A stretch of DNA of 64,000 nucleotides, taken from Cronobacter sakazakii (GTDB lineage: Bacteria; Pseudomonadota; Gammaproteobacteria; Enterobacterales; Enterobacteriaceae). The stretch spans positions 4,340,001 through 4,404,000 of the forward strand of contig NZ_CP011047.1 in assembly GCF_000982825.1 (NCBI RefSeq). Reading direction: 5' to 3'. Below, in pieces: positions 34,298 to 43,572 of the stretch. Position 1 is the first letter of the stretch. Each line of letters opens with the position of its first letter. A model generated the notes under the pieces. The model was not told the origin of the DNA, searched no databases, and was given only the letters and a program-made list of their open reading frames with translations. The position numbers and the translations under genes were made by a program.

Positions 34298-35684
34298 GGC
34301 GAGGCTCCTCGGTGCGGCGCGTGCGGAAAAATTGCGTCAGATAATACGCGCCGTAGCAGAACGCCACAAACGGCAGCCCGCACCAGAGCGCGATGCGCTG
34401 GCCCGGATCGAACGCCAGCCCGACGCAGGCGATAAAACAGAGCGCGAAGCCCAGCACCGGCGTCAGCGGGTACCAGGGCGCGCGGTAATGTAATTCGTTG
34501 AGCGCCCGGCCCTCGGCCAGATGACGGCGACGAAACATAAAATGCGCGGCGCAAATGCTGAGCCACACCGCCACCACCGCGAAACCGGAAATCGCCGAGA
34601 GCGCCACAAAGACGGTATCCGGCGCCACGATGCTGGAAAACAGCGCCAGCACGCCGCCCAGCATACTCACCGACAGCGCCGTCAGCGGCACGCCGCGACG
34701 CGTGAGGCGCGAAAAACCGCGCGGCAGCGTGCGCTCGTTGGCGAGCGACCAGAGCATCCGTCCGGAGGCGTAAAGCCCCGAATTCGCCGCGGACAAAATC
34801 GCGGTGAGGATCACGAAGTTAATGATATCGGCGGCGTACGGAATGCCGATTTTCTCAAACACCAGCACGAACGGGCTTTTCACCACACCCGCCTGATCCA
34901 TCGGGATCAGCGCCGCCAGCACCAGCACGGTGCCGAGGAAGAAAATCACCAGCCGCACGATGGTCGTGCGAATCGCAACCGGCACCACCTGCTGCGGGTT
35001 TTCGGTTTCACCGGCCGCGATGCCGATAAGCTCAGTGCCGGAAAACGCGAAATTCACCGCCACCATCGTCATCAGGATCGGCAGCGTTCCGGCAGGGAAC
35101 CAGCCCGCGGCGGTCAGGTTATGGAACAGCGGCGCGGGCGAGCCATCTTTCATCGGCAGAATGCCAAACATCGCCGCCCCGCCGAGCACGATAAACGCCA
35201 CGATAGTGATAACTTTAATAAGCGAAAACCAGAATTCGCCCTCGGCGAACAGCCGCGTGGAGAAAACATTCAGCCCGAAAATCACCACGCAGAAGACCAG
35301 ACACCAGACCCACACCGGCACCTGCGGAAACCAGTACTGCATACAGAACCCGGCGGCGGTAAAGCTTGAGCCGAGCGCCACGGTCCAGGTGAGCCAGTAG
35401 AGCCAGGCGACGGTATAGCCGGTCGCCGGGCCTAAATAGCGCGCCGCGTAAACGTGAAACGCGCCGGTTTCCGGCATGGCGACGGCCAGCTCGCCGAGGC
35501 ATTGCATCACCAGCCAGACCACCAGCGCGCCGATAAGATACGCCAGCAGCGTGCCCGCCGCCCCGGTCGTGGAAATAATATAGCCGGTATTAAAGAACAG
35601 CCCGGTGCCGATAACGCCCCCCAGCGAGAGCATCACCAGATGACGGGCCTTCATGGTGCGTTGTAGCTGCTGCGATTCCTGCAT
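34284..35684 (-). CDS. mmuP: S-methylmethionine permease MmuP
   Basis: 466 residues (E. coli 467). APC-superfamily amino acid transporter with twelve membrane segments; LSLGGVIGTGLFFNTG (about 15-30) is the substrate-binding TM1 motif, and the FSGTELIGIAAGETENP block in TM6 (about 213-229) is typical of the amino-acid transporter family. Imports S-methylmethionine for MmuM. First gene of mmuPM. Tandem MetJ boxes lie just upstream. Confidence 0.94.
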   Translation of the reverse strand: MQESQQLQRTMKARHLVMLSLGGVIGTGLFFNTGYIISTTGAAGTLLAYLIGALVVWLVMQCLGELAVAMPETGAFHVYAARYLGPATGYTVAWLYWLTWTVALGSSFTAAGFCMQYWFPQVPVWVWCLVFCVVIFGLNVFSTRLFAEGEFWFSLIKVITIVAFIVLGGAAMFGILPMKDGSPAPLFHNLTAAGWFPAGTLPILMTMVAVNFAFSGTELIGIAAGETENPQQVVPVAIRTTIVRLVIFFLGTVLVLAALIPMDQAGVVKSPFVLVFEKIGIPYAADIINFVILTAILSAANSGLYASGRMLWSLANERTLPRGFSRLTRRGVPLTALSVSMLGGVLALFSSIVAPDTVFVALSAISGFAVVAVWLSICAAHFMFRRRHLAEGRALNELHYRAPWYPLTPVLGFALCFIACVGLAFDPGQRIALWCGLPFVAFCYGAYYLTQFFRTRRTEEPRHVAE

Positions 35685-35694
35685 AAACCCTTCT

Positions 35695-35718
35695 ATACGT
35701 TCAGACGTCTAAACATCC
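35695..35718 (-). promoter_or_regulatory. Tandem MetJ (met box) operator upstream of mmuP
   Basis: A perfect met box AGACGTCT (35703-35710) is flanked in register by ATACGTTC and AAACATCC, each a partial match. MetJ binds adjacent 8-bp boxes cooperatively. It sits 11-34 bases upstream of the mmuP ATG. Confidence 0.75.
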
Positions 35719-35953
35719 ATAACTGAACGTTATACCGGGAAGCGGTGCGAAATGCAAAAGCCGTCGTGCGCTCAGCCACTTATCCGCAACTGCTGCCGCC
35801 TGATTATTCACCGCATACATACTTCGCAACACCCTTCGCTGGCGAAGCCAGGGGTCGGTTACTACCTTTAAGTCACTATAACGAGAGCGCCTCCCCGCGG
35901 AGAAGCCGCTCTTCTTCGCTGCGGCGCACGTTCGCGGCACTGGCAAGGCACGT

Positions 35954-38938
35954 TTGAGGAAGCACTATGAAGAGTCGCTCTGTACCCTGTTTTATGACGG
36001 GAGGCCGCTGACTGGCCCGGCGAATATCCCGCTTATCGATTTTCTGACGGCCTGCGATGTCAAGCTCCCGCACGTCTGTTACCACCCCGCGCTTGAGCCG
36101 ATGCAAACCTGCGATGTCTGCTGGGTGGAGTATCAGGGCGAGCTGGTGCGCGGCTGTACGCTGAAAAGCGCGCAGGGCATGGAAATTGCCAGCCGCACGC
36201 CTGAGGCGCAGGCGGCGCAGCATGAAGGTATGGACAGGCTGCTCGCCAAACATGAACTCTACTGTACCGTCTGCGAACACAACACCGGCGACTGCACCCT
36301 GCATAATGCCGTGGCGGATATGCACATCCCGATTCAGCGCTACGAATACCAGCGCAAACCCTACGTTAAAGACCACTCCAACCCGTTTTACACCTACGAT
36401 CCAGATCAGTGCATTCTGTGCGGGCGCTGCGTGGAGGCGTGCCAGAACGTCGAGGTCAACGAGACGCTGAGCATCGATTACACCATGGCCCACCCGCGCG
36501 TACTCTGGGACGGCGGCGAGACTATCGCCGGCTCCAGCTGCGTGAGCTGCGGGCATTGCGTCACCGTCTGTCCCTGCAACGCCCTGCTTGAGAAAACCAT
36601 GCAGCCGGACGCCGGGCCATTTACCAGCATGAAGCAGACGCTCAAGCGCCCGATGATAGATCTGGTGAAAGCCATCGAAAACACCACGGGCGCTGAGATC
36701 ATTACCGGCATTTCGGTGATGGACATGCACTGGCGGCAGCCGGAAATCAAACGCACCAAAACGGTCTGTACCTATTGCGGCGTCGGGTGCAGCTTCGAGA
36801 TCTGGACGCGCGACCGCCACGTGCTGAAAGTGCAGCCTGTCGCCGACGCGCCTGCCAACGGCATCTCCACCTGCGTGAAGGGCAAATTCGCCTGGGATTT
36901 TCTGAACGATAAAGCACGCCTCACCACACCGCTTATTCGCGAGAACGACCGCTTCCGCGAGGCGAGCTGGGACGAGGCGCTGGCGCTGGTGGCGCGCCGT
37001 CTGCTGGCGATCCGCGATCAGTACGGGCCGCAGGCCATCGGTTTTATCGGCTCCAGCAAGGGCAGCAACGAAGAGGCCTACCTGACGCAGAAAATCGCGC
37101 GCCTCATTATTGGCACCAACAGCGTCGATAACTCGTCGCGCTACTGCCAGAACCCGGCCACCAAAGGACTGTTCCGCACCGTCGGTTATGGCGGCGACGC
37201 GGGCACCATTGAGGATCTGCATAAGGCGTCGCTGATTGTGATTGTCGGCAGCAACACCGCGGAGAACCATCCGGTGATCGCCGCGCGCATGAAAGCCGCG
37301 AAAAAACATCACGGGCAGCAGCTTCTGGTAGTCGACCCGCGCCGTCACGAAATGGCCGAGCGCGCCGACCGTTACCTGCGCATTCGCCCCGGCACCGATA
37401 TGATCTGGGCCTCGGCGATGGCGCGCTATATGTTTGACCACGGCTACGCCGACGAGGCGTTTCTCGCCGCGCACGTCAACCAGGTGGACGAATACCGCCA
37501 GTCGCTCGCGCCGTTCACGCTGGACTTCGCCGCCGACATGACCGGGCTTACGGTGGAGGAGCTGACCGCCGCCGCCGAGCTTATCGGCAACGCGCCGTCC
37601 GTCTGCATCGTCTGGGCGATGGGCGTGACCCAGCACAGCCACGGCGCGGACACCAGCACCGCGCTCTCCAACCTGCTACTGGTCACGGGCAACTACGGTC
37701 GCCCCGGCACAGGCGGCTACCCGATGCGCGGGCATAATAACGTGCAGGGCGCGAGCGATTTCGGCTGCCTGAAAAACTACTACCCGGGCTATGAATCGGT
37801 GAGCGATGAAACCGTGCGCGCCAAATGGGCGAAAGCCTGGAGCGTGGCGCCGGAAAAACTGTCGCTGGAGGCAGGCTCGGATAACTTCGAGATGGTGGAG
37901 CACGCGCGCACGAAACAGATTCGCGCCATGTATGTCATTGGCGAAGAGACGGCGTTTTCCGACGCTGACAGTACTAACGTGCACGAGGGCTTTACCGATC
38001 TCGATTTCCTGGTGGTGCAGGATCTCTTCTTAAGCCGCACCGCGCAATTCGCCGATGTGGTGCTGCCCGCCTGCCCGAGCATTGAAAAAGACGGCACCTT
38101 TGTGAATACCGAGCGACGCATTCAGCGCTTCTATGAAGCCATGCCGCCGCTCGGCGACAGCCGCCCGGACTGGCGCATTCTGACCGAGCTTGCCGCACGC
38201 ATGGGCCACGACTGGGGCTACACGCACCCGTCGCAAATCATGGCGGAGGCGGCGAGTATCGCCACGCTGTTCGCGGGCGTCAGCTATGAGCGTCTTGAAG
38301 GCTGGAACTCCCAGCTCTGGCCGGTGAAACCTGACGGCGAAAGCACGCCGCTGCTCTACACCGACGGGTTTAACTTCCCGGATGGCCGCGCCGTGCTCTA
38401 CCCGCTGAAGTGGCAACCGCCCGCCGAAGCGCCGGATGACGAATACGATCTGGCGCTCAATAACGGGCGCATGCTGGAGCATTTCCAGTCGACCAACCAG
38501 AGCGGACGCGGCGGGCGCACAATGTCGCTGTCGCCCGACTGGTTTGTGGAAATCAGCCCGCAGCTTGCCGCTGAGCGTGGGCTCTCCGAGGGCGACTGGG
38601 TGAAACTCACCTCGCGACGCAGCTCGCTGGAGGTGCCGGTGGTCATCACCGATCGCGTGGCGGGCCAGTCGCTCTTTATCTCTATTCATCAGGGCAAACC
38701 CGGCATTAACGCGCTCACCGGCGAGCACCACGACCCCGACGTCAACACGCCAGCGTATAAAGAGCTCGCGGTAAAACTGGAGAAACTCTCCCGCGCGCCG
38801 CACCCGTCCCCGCTGCCGCGGCACAACTTCCGCTATGGTGCCCGCACGCCGATGGCGGGCGTGCCGGTCGAAGAGAAATGGCAGCGTGACGATTACCGTC
38901 TGCCGCCCGAACAGGAACCTCACCCGGAGAAATTTTAA
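35954..38938 (+). CDS. Cytosolic molybdenum formate dehydrogenase, alpha subunit (Cys type)
   Basis: 994 residues. Layout is NuoG-like plus FdhF-like: a 2Fe-2S ferredoxin domain (about 10-85, Cys at CYHPALEPMQTCDVCWVE), a His-Cys cluster region (CTVCEHNTGDCTLH, about 104-117), two 4Fe-4S motifs (CILCGRCVEAC near 154, CVSCGHCVTVC near 196), then the molybdopterin domain with CTYCGVGCSFE (about 272-282), SSRYCQNPATKG with Cys398 at the place of selenocysteine in E. coli FdhF, and a C-terminal MGD-binding domain (LNNGRMLEHFQS). The soluble type resembles Bacillus YrhE. The only in-frame start is TTG 35954 with weak AAGG. First gene of a four-gene operon. Confidence 0.88.
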   Translation: MRKHYEESLCTLFYDGRPLTGPANIPLIDFLTACDVKLPHVCYHPALEPMQTCDVCWVEYQGELVRGCTLKSAQGMEIASRTPEAQAAQHEGMDRLLAKHELYCTVCEHNTGDCTLHNAVADMHIPIQRYEYQRKPYVKDHSNPFYTYDPDQCILCGRCVEACQNVEVNETLSIDYTMAHPRVLWDGGETIAGSSCVSCGHCVTVCPCNALLEKTMQPDAGPFTSMKQTLKRPMIDLVKAIENTTGAEIITGISVMDMHWRQPEIKRTKTVCTYCGVGCSFEIWTRDRHVLKVQPVADAPANGISTCVKGKFAWDFLNDKARLTTPLIRENDRFREASWDEALALVARRLLAIRDQYGPQAIGFIGSSKGSNEEAYLTQKIARLIIGTNSVDNSSRYCQNPATKGLFRTVGYGGDAGTIEDLHKASLIVIVGSNTAENHPVIAARMKAAKKHHGQQLLVVDPRRHEMAERADRYLRIRPGTDMIWASAMARYMFDHGYADEAFLAAHVNQVDEYRQSLAPFTLDFAADMTGLTVEELTAAAELIGNAPSVCIVWAMGVTQHSHGADTSTALSNLLLVTGNYGRPGTGGYPMRGHNNVQGASDFGCLKNYYPGYESVSDETVRAKWAKAWSVAPEKLSLEAGSDNFEMVEHARTKQIRAMYVIGEETAFSDADSTNVHEGFTDLDFLVVQDLFLSRTAQFADVVLPACPSIEKDGTFVNTERRIQRFYEAMPPLGDSRPDWRILTELAARMGHDWGYTHPSQIMAEAASIATLFAGVSYERLEGWNSQLWPVKPDGESTPLLYTDGFNFPDGRAVLYPLKWQPPAEAPDDEYDLALNNGRMLEHFQSTNQSGRGGRTMSLSPDWFVEISPQLAAERGLSEGDWVKLTSRRSSLEVPVVITDRVAGQSLFISIHQGKPGINALTGEHHDPDVNTPAYKELAVKLEKLSRAPHPSPLPRHNFRYGARTPMAGVPVEEKWQRDDYRLPPEQEPHPEKF

Positions 38939-39426
38939 TGGCCAAAGCGATTGACTATCAGCCCGAGCCGCCACGCATCGGCCCGACGGCGGACGAAGAG
39001 CTGCAACGCCTGCTCCAGACGCTGCATGAACATGGCGTGCTGCGCCTGACCAACGATCTGGTGGCGTCCAACAACGAGTGGATCAAGGTCATCATCGACG
39101 GCCTGAGCCGCAAAGGTTCGCTGAACGTTATCCAGAACATCTCTGTGCTGCTGATGGCGCTCTCCACCATTCCGCCGGAGCGGATGTATAAGCTCGCCTT
39201 CGGCGTGCGCGATTTCGCCGCGGAACTGAGCCGCGAAGAAGCGCGCCCGGAAAGCGAACAGGCCGACGCGCCAGGCGCGCGCGGAGCATGGAAAATGCTG
39301 CATGACGATGAGCTGTGGCGCTCGCTGACGCCGCTGCTCAATGGTCTGAAAGCCTTCTCCCGCCGCATGGAAGAGGAGGTGGACAAACCCATCTCCTCGT
39401 TTACCGGCAAGCCGAGCGACGCCTGA
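38938..39426 (+). CDS. DUF1641 protein (formate dehydrogenase partner)
   Basis: 162 residues; its ATG overlaps the formate dehydrogenase stop by one base (TAATG). DUF1641 core is LHEHGVLRLTNDLVASNNEWIKVIIDGLSRKGSLNVIQNISVL (about 28-70). DUF1641 proteins (YrhD, YjgD) are coded next to this type of formate dehydrogenase in Bacillus and others; they have no redox motif and may act in assembly or as a membrane tether. Only two bases separate it from the oxidase genes. Confidence 0.85.
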   Translation: MAKAIDYQPEPPRIGPTADEELQRLLQTLHEHGVLRLTNDLVASNNEWIKVIIDGLSRKGSLNVIQNISVLLMALSTIPPERMYKLAFGVRDFAAELSREEARPESEQADAPGARGAWKMLHDDELWRSLTPLLNGLKAFSRRMEEEVDKPISSFTGKPSDA

Positions 39427-39428
39427 CA

Positions 39429-40841
39429 ATGATTAGCCCGGAAACCGCGCTGCTTTTGGCGCGCAGCCAGTTCGCCTTCACCATCGGGTTTCATATCGTA
39501 CTGGCGGCGCTGACGATAGGCCTCGCGCAGTGGCTGATGCTGCTGGAGGGCTTGTGGCTGTGGCGCAGGCAGCGCATTTATCTCGATCTCTATAAATACT
39601 GGAGCAAGATCTTTGCCCTGAACGTCGCGGTCGGCGTCGTCACCGGCGTGCTGATGGAATTCCAGTTCGGCGCCAACTGGGGCGAGCTTTCCAGCCGCGC
39701 CGGTGCCGTGATGGGGCCGCTGATGTACATGGAAGTGCTGGTGGCGTTTTTCCTCGAAGCGGGCTTTATGGGCGTGGTGCTGTTCGGCATGGGCAAAGTG
39801 CGCCCGTGGGTGCATTTTCTCGCCACCTGCGTGGTGGCGGCAGGCTCGCTGTTCAGCGCCTTCTGGATATTGTCGGCGAACTCGTGGATGCAGACGCCCG
39901 CGGGTTTCATCATCGGGCCCGATGGCCGCTTTCAGCCCGTTGACTGGTGGGCGGTGATTTTCAACCCGTCCTTTCCGTACCGGCTGATACATATGTCCAT
40001 CGCTGCGCTGCTCGCCACCGCATGCCTGGTGGCGGCGGTCGGCGCGTGGCACCTGCTCAAGCATCCGCAACAGCCGGGCGCGCGGCGAATGTTCTCCTGG
40101 GGGCTGTGGGTATTGCTCGCGCTTGCGCCCCTTCAGGCAGTGGTGGGCGATCTGCATGGCGAAAACACCCGCGATCACCAGCCGGTCAAACTGGCGGCGA
40201 TGGAAGGCAGCTGGAACCCGCCGCCGCCCGGCGAAGGCGAGCCGCTACGGCTGTTCGCGATCCCGGATATGGAGGCGCGGCGCAACCACGTTGAAGTGGC
40301 GATCCCGTCCATCGGCTCGCTCTATCTGCGCCATAATCTCACCGGCACCATTCATAGCCTGAATCAGTATCCGCCGGACGAGCTGCCCTGGGTGCCCGGC
40401 GTCTTCTTCGCGTTTCGCGCTATGGTCGGGCTCGGCTTTCTGATGATTTTCGTTGGCGTCGCCGGGCTGGTGGTGCGGCTGCGTGGCCGGTTGTGGGAGG
40501 CACGCTGGCTGCAGCGCGGCATGGTGGCGATGGCACCGGCGGGCGTTATCGCGATGCTCGCGGGCTGGGTCGTCACCGAGACGGGCCGCCAGCCGTGGAC
40601 CGTCTACGGGCAGTTGCTGACCCGCGAGAGCGCCTCACCCATCGCGCCCTCGCTGGTGCTCGGTTCATTTGTCGCGATTGTGGTGGTCTATCTGCTGATT
40701 TTCACACTCGGCATGGGCTTTATGCTGCGTCTGCTCGCGAAACCACCGGGCGACGACGCGCCGGATGCCAACCCGTCCGTGGCGGCGCAAACCGGCAGCG
40801 GCGTGACGCCGCACAGTCTGCGGGGGCATTCAGATGACTGA
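39429..40841 (+). CDS. cioA: Cyanide-insensitive bd-type quinol oxidase subunit I
   Basis: 470 residues from ATG 39429, two bases after the DUF1641 stop; the longer open frame overlapping that gene is rejected. About nine membrane segments. Heme ligands: His in TIGFHIVLA (about 21, b595), His in RLIHMSIAA (about 188, b558) and Met about 393-equivalent in the later helices; the GRQPWTVYG signature and a short Q-loop (short linker after TM6) indicate the CIO rather than CydAB class. Oxidises quinol and reduces O2 without proton pumping. Confidence 0.9.
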   Translation: MISPETALLLARSQFAFTIGFHIVLAALTIGLAQWLMLLEGLWLWRRQRIYLDLYKYWSKIFALNVAVGVVTGVLMEFQFGANWGELSSRAGAVMGPLMYMEVLVAFFLEAGFMGVVLFGMGKVRPWVHFLATCVVAAGSLFSAFWILSANSWMQTPAGFIIGPDGRFQPVDWWAVIFNPSFPYRLIHMSIAALLATACLVAAVGAWHLLKHPQQPGARRMFSWGLWVLLALAPLQAVVGDLHGENTRDHQPVKLAAMEGSWNPPPPGEGEPLRLFAIPDMEARRNHVEVAIPSIGSLYLRHNLTGTIHSLNQYPPDELPWVPGVFFAFRAMVGLGFLMIFVGVAGLVVRLRGRLWEARWLQRGMVAMAPAGVIAMLAGWVVTETGRQPWTVYGQLLTRESASPIAPSLVLGSFVAIVVVYLLIFTLGMGFMLRLLAKPPGDDAPDANPSVAAQTGSGVTPHSLRGHSDD

Positions 40842-41841
40842 ACTACTGCTTTCTCTGCCGCTGTTAACGCTACTCTGCGCCGGCGCGCTCGCCGCGGGCG
40901 TGCTGATTTACGTGTTGCTTGACGGCGCGGATCTCGGCGTGGGGCTGCTCGCGCCGTTTCAGTCGCCGCAGGCGCGCCAGCAGATGAACATTTCGCTGCT
41001 GCCGGTCTGGGACGGCAACGAAACCTGGCTGGTGCTGACCGCGGGCGCGCTGCTGGCGATGTTCCCGGTCGCCTTCAGCATTCTCTACAGCGCGCTCTAC
41101 CTGCCGGTCTATATCATGCTGCTGGCGATGATTGTGCGCGGCGTGGCGATTGAGTACCGCCACCTGCGCCCGCGGCTGTTCGACGCGCTGTTTATCGCAG
41201 GCTCCTGGCTGACGTCGTTAAGCCAGGGCGCGACGATGGGCGCGTGGGTTGAAGGCATTACCCATAACGGCGCGACATTTACCGGCGGCCCGATGGACTG
41301 GCTGTCGCCCTTTTCGGTCTTCTGCGCGATGGCGCTCAGCGTCGGCTATGCGCTGCTCGGCGCATGCTGGCTTATCTGGCGCTGCGAAGGGGAACTCAAC
41401 GCGTGGGCGCGGCGTCAGGCCATGTGGCTTGCCCTTCTCACCGCCGCGCTGCTGGCCGGCCTGCTGGTCTGGACGGTGCAGATCAATGAGACCTACCGGC
41501 TGCATCTGCAACTGTGGCGCTGGAGCGGGCCGCTGGCGGCGGTGGGTTTGCTGGCGTTTTTGGGCGTGATACTGACGCTGCGCCAGCGGCGCGATTTCCT
41601 GCCGCTCGCGATGACGCTTTTGCTGTTTATCGCGGCGTTCGGTGGGATGCTGCTGGCCGTTTTTCCGTTTATTCTGCCGCCGAATCTGTTGCTTATTCAG
41701 GCTGCCGCGCCGCCCGCCACGCAGAAGCTGATGCTTATCGCGTTCGGCATTTTTGTGCCCGTTACGCTTATCTATAACAGCTGGGGGTTCTGGGTGTTTC
41801 GCGGCAAGATCCACGCCGTGCGGGAAGACGAGCGCCCCTGA
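40834..41841 (+). CDS. cioB: Cyanide-insensitive bd-type quinol oxidase subunit II
   Basis: 335 residues, typical for CioB (CydB is about 379). Overlaps cioA by eight bases. N-terminal LDGADLGVGLLAPF (about 29-42) is the CydB-family signature, GNETWLVLTAGALLAMFP (about 60-78) follows; about eight membrane segments. No CydX-like micropeptide gene is visible after it. Last gene of the formate dehydrogenase operon. Confidence 0.9.
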   Translation: MTELLLSLPLLTLLCAGALAAGVLIYVLLDGADLGVGLLAPFQSPQARQQMNISLLPVWDGNETWLVLTAGALLAMFPVAFSILYSALYLPVYIMLLAMIVRGVAIEYRHLRPRLFDALFIAGSWLTSLSQGATMGAWVEGITHNGATFTGGPMDWLSPFSVFCAMALSVGYALLGACWLIWRCEGELNAWARRQAMWLALLTAALLAGLLVWTVQINETYRLHLQLWRWSGPLAAVGLLAFLGVILTLRQRRDFLPLAMTLLLFIAAFGGMLLAVFPFILPPNLLLIQAAAPPATQKLMLIAFGIFVPVTLIYNSWGFWVFRGKIHAVREDERP

Positions 41842-42061
41842 CGCATGATGCGGGGGCCACTTCTGCACGGCCATAAATAAGAAAAAGAATAACAGGAAGC
41901 GGTAACGGGAATAGTCGCGGCGCACAAAAGAAGTGAATATTCACTCTGGCTGATTTTAATAAACAGCGAAAAAGAAAAGATTTTACGAATTTAAAAGAAG
42001 CGTATTATTCGCGGCGGGTGCCTGAGGCTTTCTGGTTTCAGGCATTATGCAGGTTCTGGAA

Positions 42062-42125
42062 AGATGAAGGCCCCGAGTTAATTACCTTAACCCGAGGCCG
42101 ACACATGAACCCGAACAGTTCATAT
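42062..42125 (-). ncRNA. Candidate Sok-type antisense RNA
   Basis: On the strand opposite the hok leader, a near-perfect stem GGCCTCGGGTTAA / TTAACTCGGGGCC (42099-42069) is followed by TTCATCTTT, like the 3' end of Sok RNAs. Sok is a ~60-nt RNA that pairs with the hok leader and blocks its translation. The 5' end is an estimate. Confidence 0.5.
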
Positions 42126-42163
42126 GTTAGCCTCTTACTCGCCTTTCGGCAAGGAGAATGGCT

Positions 42164-42316
42164 ATGAAGGACAATACTTTTATCTGGTGCATTATTATTG
42201 TTTGTGTGACGGTAATAATGTTCACCACCCTTTCACGGGAAACGCTTTGCGAGCTGCGCTTGCGGGGCGCGGGTATGGAGATTGTCGCTTCACTGGCTTG
42301 TAAACCCAGAGAGTAA
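42164..42316 (+). CDS. Hok/Gef-family type I toxin
   Basis: 50 residues: MKDNTFIWCIIIVCVTVIM starts a single membrane helix (about 6-23), followed by LSRETLCELRLRGAGMEIVASLAC and a short basic end. The CELR-x-RGxGMEIVA core and the Cys in TLCEL and ACKP match HokB/HokC/HokE. Hok depolarises the inner membrane. The ATG at 42164 is seven bases after GGAG; an ATG two codons earlier is too close to the RBS. A Sok-like antisense gene lies upstream. Possibly chromosomally silent or stress-linked like other chromosomal hok loci. Confidence 0.85.
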   Translation: MKDNTFIWCIIIVCVTVIMFTTLSRETLCELRLRGAGMEIVASLACKPRE

Positions 42317-42410
42317 GCGTCTGACGCGGGGAGCCATCCCCGCGATTTGACTGGCGGATTTATGCCTTCAGGCACCCTTATTTATTATTTACTGACGCGT
42401 ATTAATTCTA

Positions 42411-43439
42411 TTAGCCGGTAACAGGATCTTGTATTACCCGTAATTGCGCCAGACGACTGGCGGTGCGTCCAATATCGTCAAGCGCAACGGCATCAGTAAT
42501 TTCAGCGACCGAATTCGCGCTCGAAATAAATAACTGCCGCTGCTTATCATAAAGCACATCAATAAGATTAATAAACCGCTGCGCCGCCGCCGGGCTAACG
42601 CGCGAAAGCCGCGGCACATCATCAATAAACCAGCAGGAATACGTTTCACACAGCGTTAAATAATCCATGACCGCCGTCGGCGCTTCACATATTCCCGCAA
42701 AGGTGAAATGCAGCAGATGGCCCGGCGGTGATGCGGCATAAAAGGTGTGATAACCGGCCGTGACCGCAAATTCACCGTGCGCCACCGCAAGCCCGTGCGC
42801 CGCACGCTGGTCAGGCGTGCCTGGCTGCAGCCACGCGCCCTTGCTGAACAGCCCGGCGTCGCTGCCCGCCTCAAGGCGGTAATCGCGCTCGCCGTTAAGG
42901 GCGAAAATCGTCATCTCTCGCTCGATAAGCGCGATGGAAGGCACAAACAGCTCATGGTAGAGCGGGTGTGAAAGCAACTCTCGCGGCGAATAATTGGAGG
43001 TCAGGATCAGCGTAATTTTCATCGCCTGCGCCACTTCTAACAGCTTTTTCGCGAGCATCGCATCGCCCGGATCGTGCAGGTGGAATTCGTCAAAGCAGAG
43101 CAACCGCGCGTCGCCTAACTGCGCGCGCAGCGCCTGCTCCAGCGATTTATCCACCATGCGCTGATGGAGTTCGCGAAAGAAGTCATGGAAGTGCGCGCGT
43201 TTTTTCGCCGCGAGCGGCAGCGAGGCAAAGAAGTTATCAACAATAAAGCTTTTGCCGCGCCCCGGCCTGCCCCAGACATACAACCCGGCAAACCGCGCGT
43301 GGCCCGCCAGCAGCGGCGCGGCGAGGCTATCGAGTTCGCTGATAAGCCGCGTCTGGTCGCTATCAAGGCGCAGCGCTTTTTGCTGCGTCAGCATTTGCAT
43401 GGTTTCGCGAAACGAAAAGGGGGCGGCAATCCGGGCCAT
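42411..43439 (-). CDS. AFG1/ZapE-like ATPase
   Basis: 342 residues from ATG 43439 with GGAG eight bases upstream; a 76-codon extension is rejected. Walker A WGRPGRGKSF (about 56-65), Walker B LLCFDEFHLHDPGDA (about 107-121), sensor-1 LTSNYSPRELL (about 144-154), as in AFG1/LACE1/ZapE. ZapE is an FtsZ-ring ATPase needed under low oxygen in E. coli; this protein is a divergent family member coded away from the usual zapE-rplM site, so it is a second copy of unknown role. Single gene, C-terminal residues SVAEITDAVALDDIGRTASRL match the family end. Confidence 0.85.
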   Translation of the reverse strand: MARIAAPFSFRETMQMLTQQKALRLDSDQTRLISELDSLAAPLLAGHARFAGLYVWGRPGRGKSFIVDNFFASLPLAAKKRAHFHDFFRELHQRMVDKSLEQALRAQLGDARLLCFDEFHLHDPGDAMLAKKLLEVAQAMKITLILTSNYSPRELLSHPLYHELFVPSIALIEREMTIFALNGERDYRLEAGSDAGLFSKGAWLQPGTPDQRAAHGLAVAHGEFAVTAGYHTFYAASPPGHLLHFTFAGICEAPTAVMDYLTLCETYSCWFIDDVPRLSRVSPAAAQRFINLIDVLYDKQRQLFISSANSVAEITDAVALDDIGRTASRLAQLRVIQDPVTG

Positions 43440-43528
43440 CGCGGCAGCTCCATATGTAAACAAAATGTTATTAACCCACACTCCGCGTGTTTTTTCAAAA
43501 AGCGCCGCACGATCTCTCAAAGAGACGC

Positions 43529-43557
43529 AAAAAAAGCCCCGCACGGCGCGGGGCTTT
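43529..43557 (-). terminator. lpxP terminator
   Basis: Stem AAAGCCCCGC / GCGGGGCTTT, loop ACGGC, followed on the - strand by a run of seven Ts, 16 bases after the lpxP stop. Confidence 0.93.
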
Positions 43558-43572
43558 CTGTGAAAACGCGTA

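Noticed and set aside
35876..37642. 588-codon - strand frame.
   Set aside because: Antisense shadow of the formate dehydrogenase gene; His/Arg-rich composition typical of a reverse frame in GC-rich DNA.
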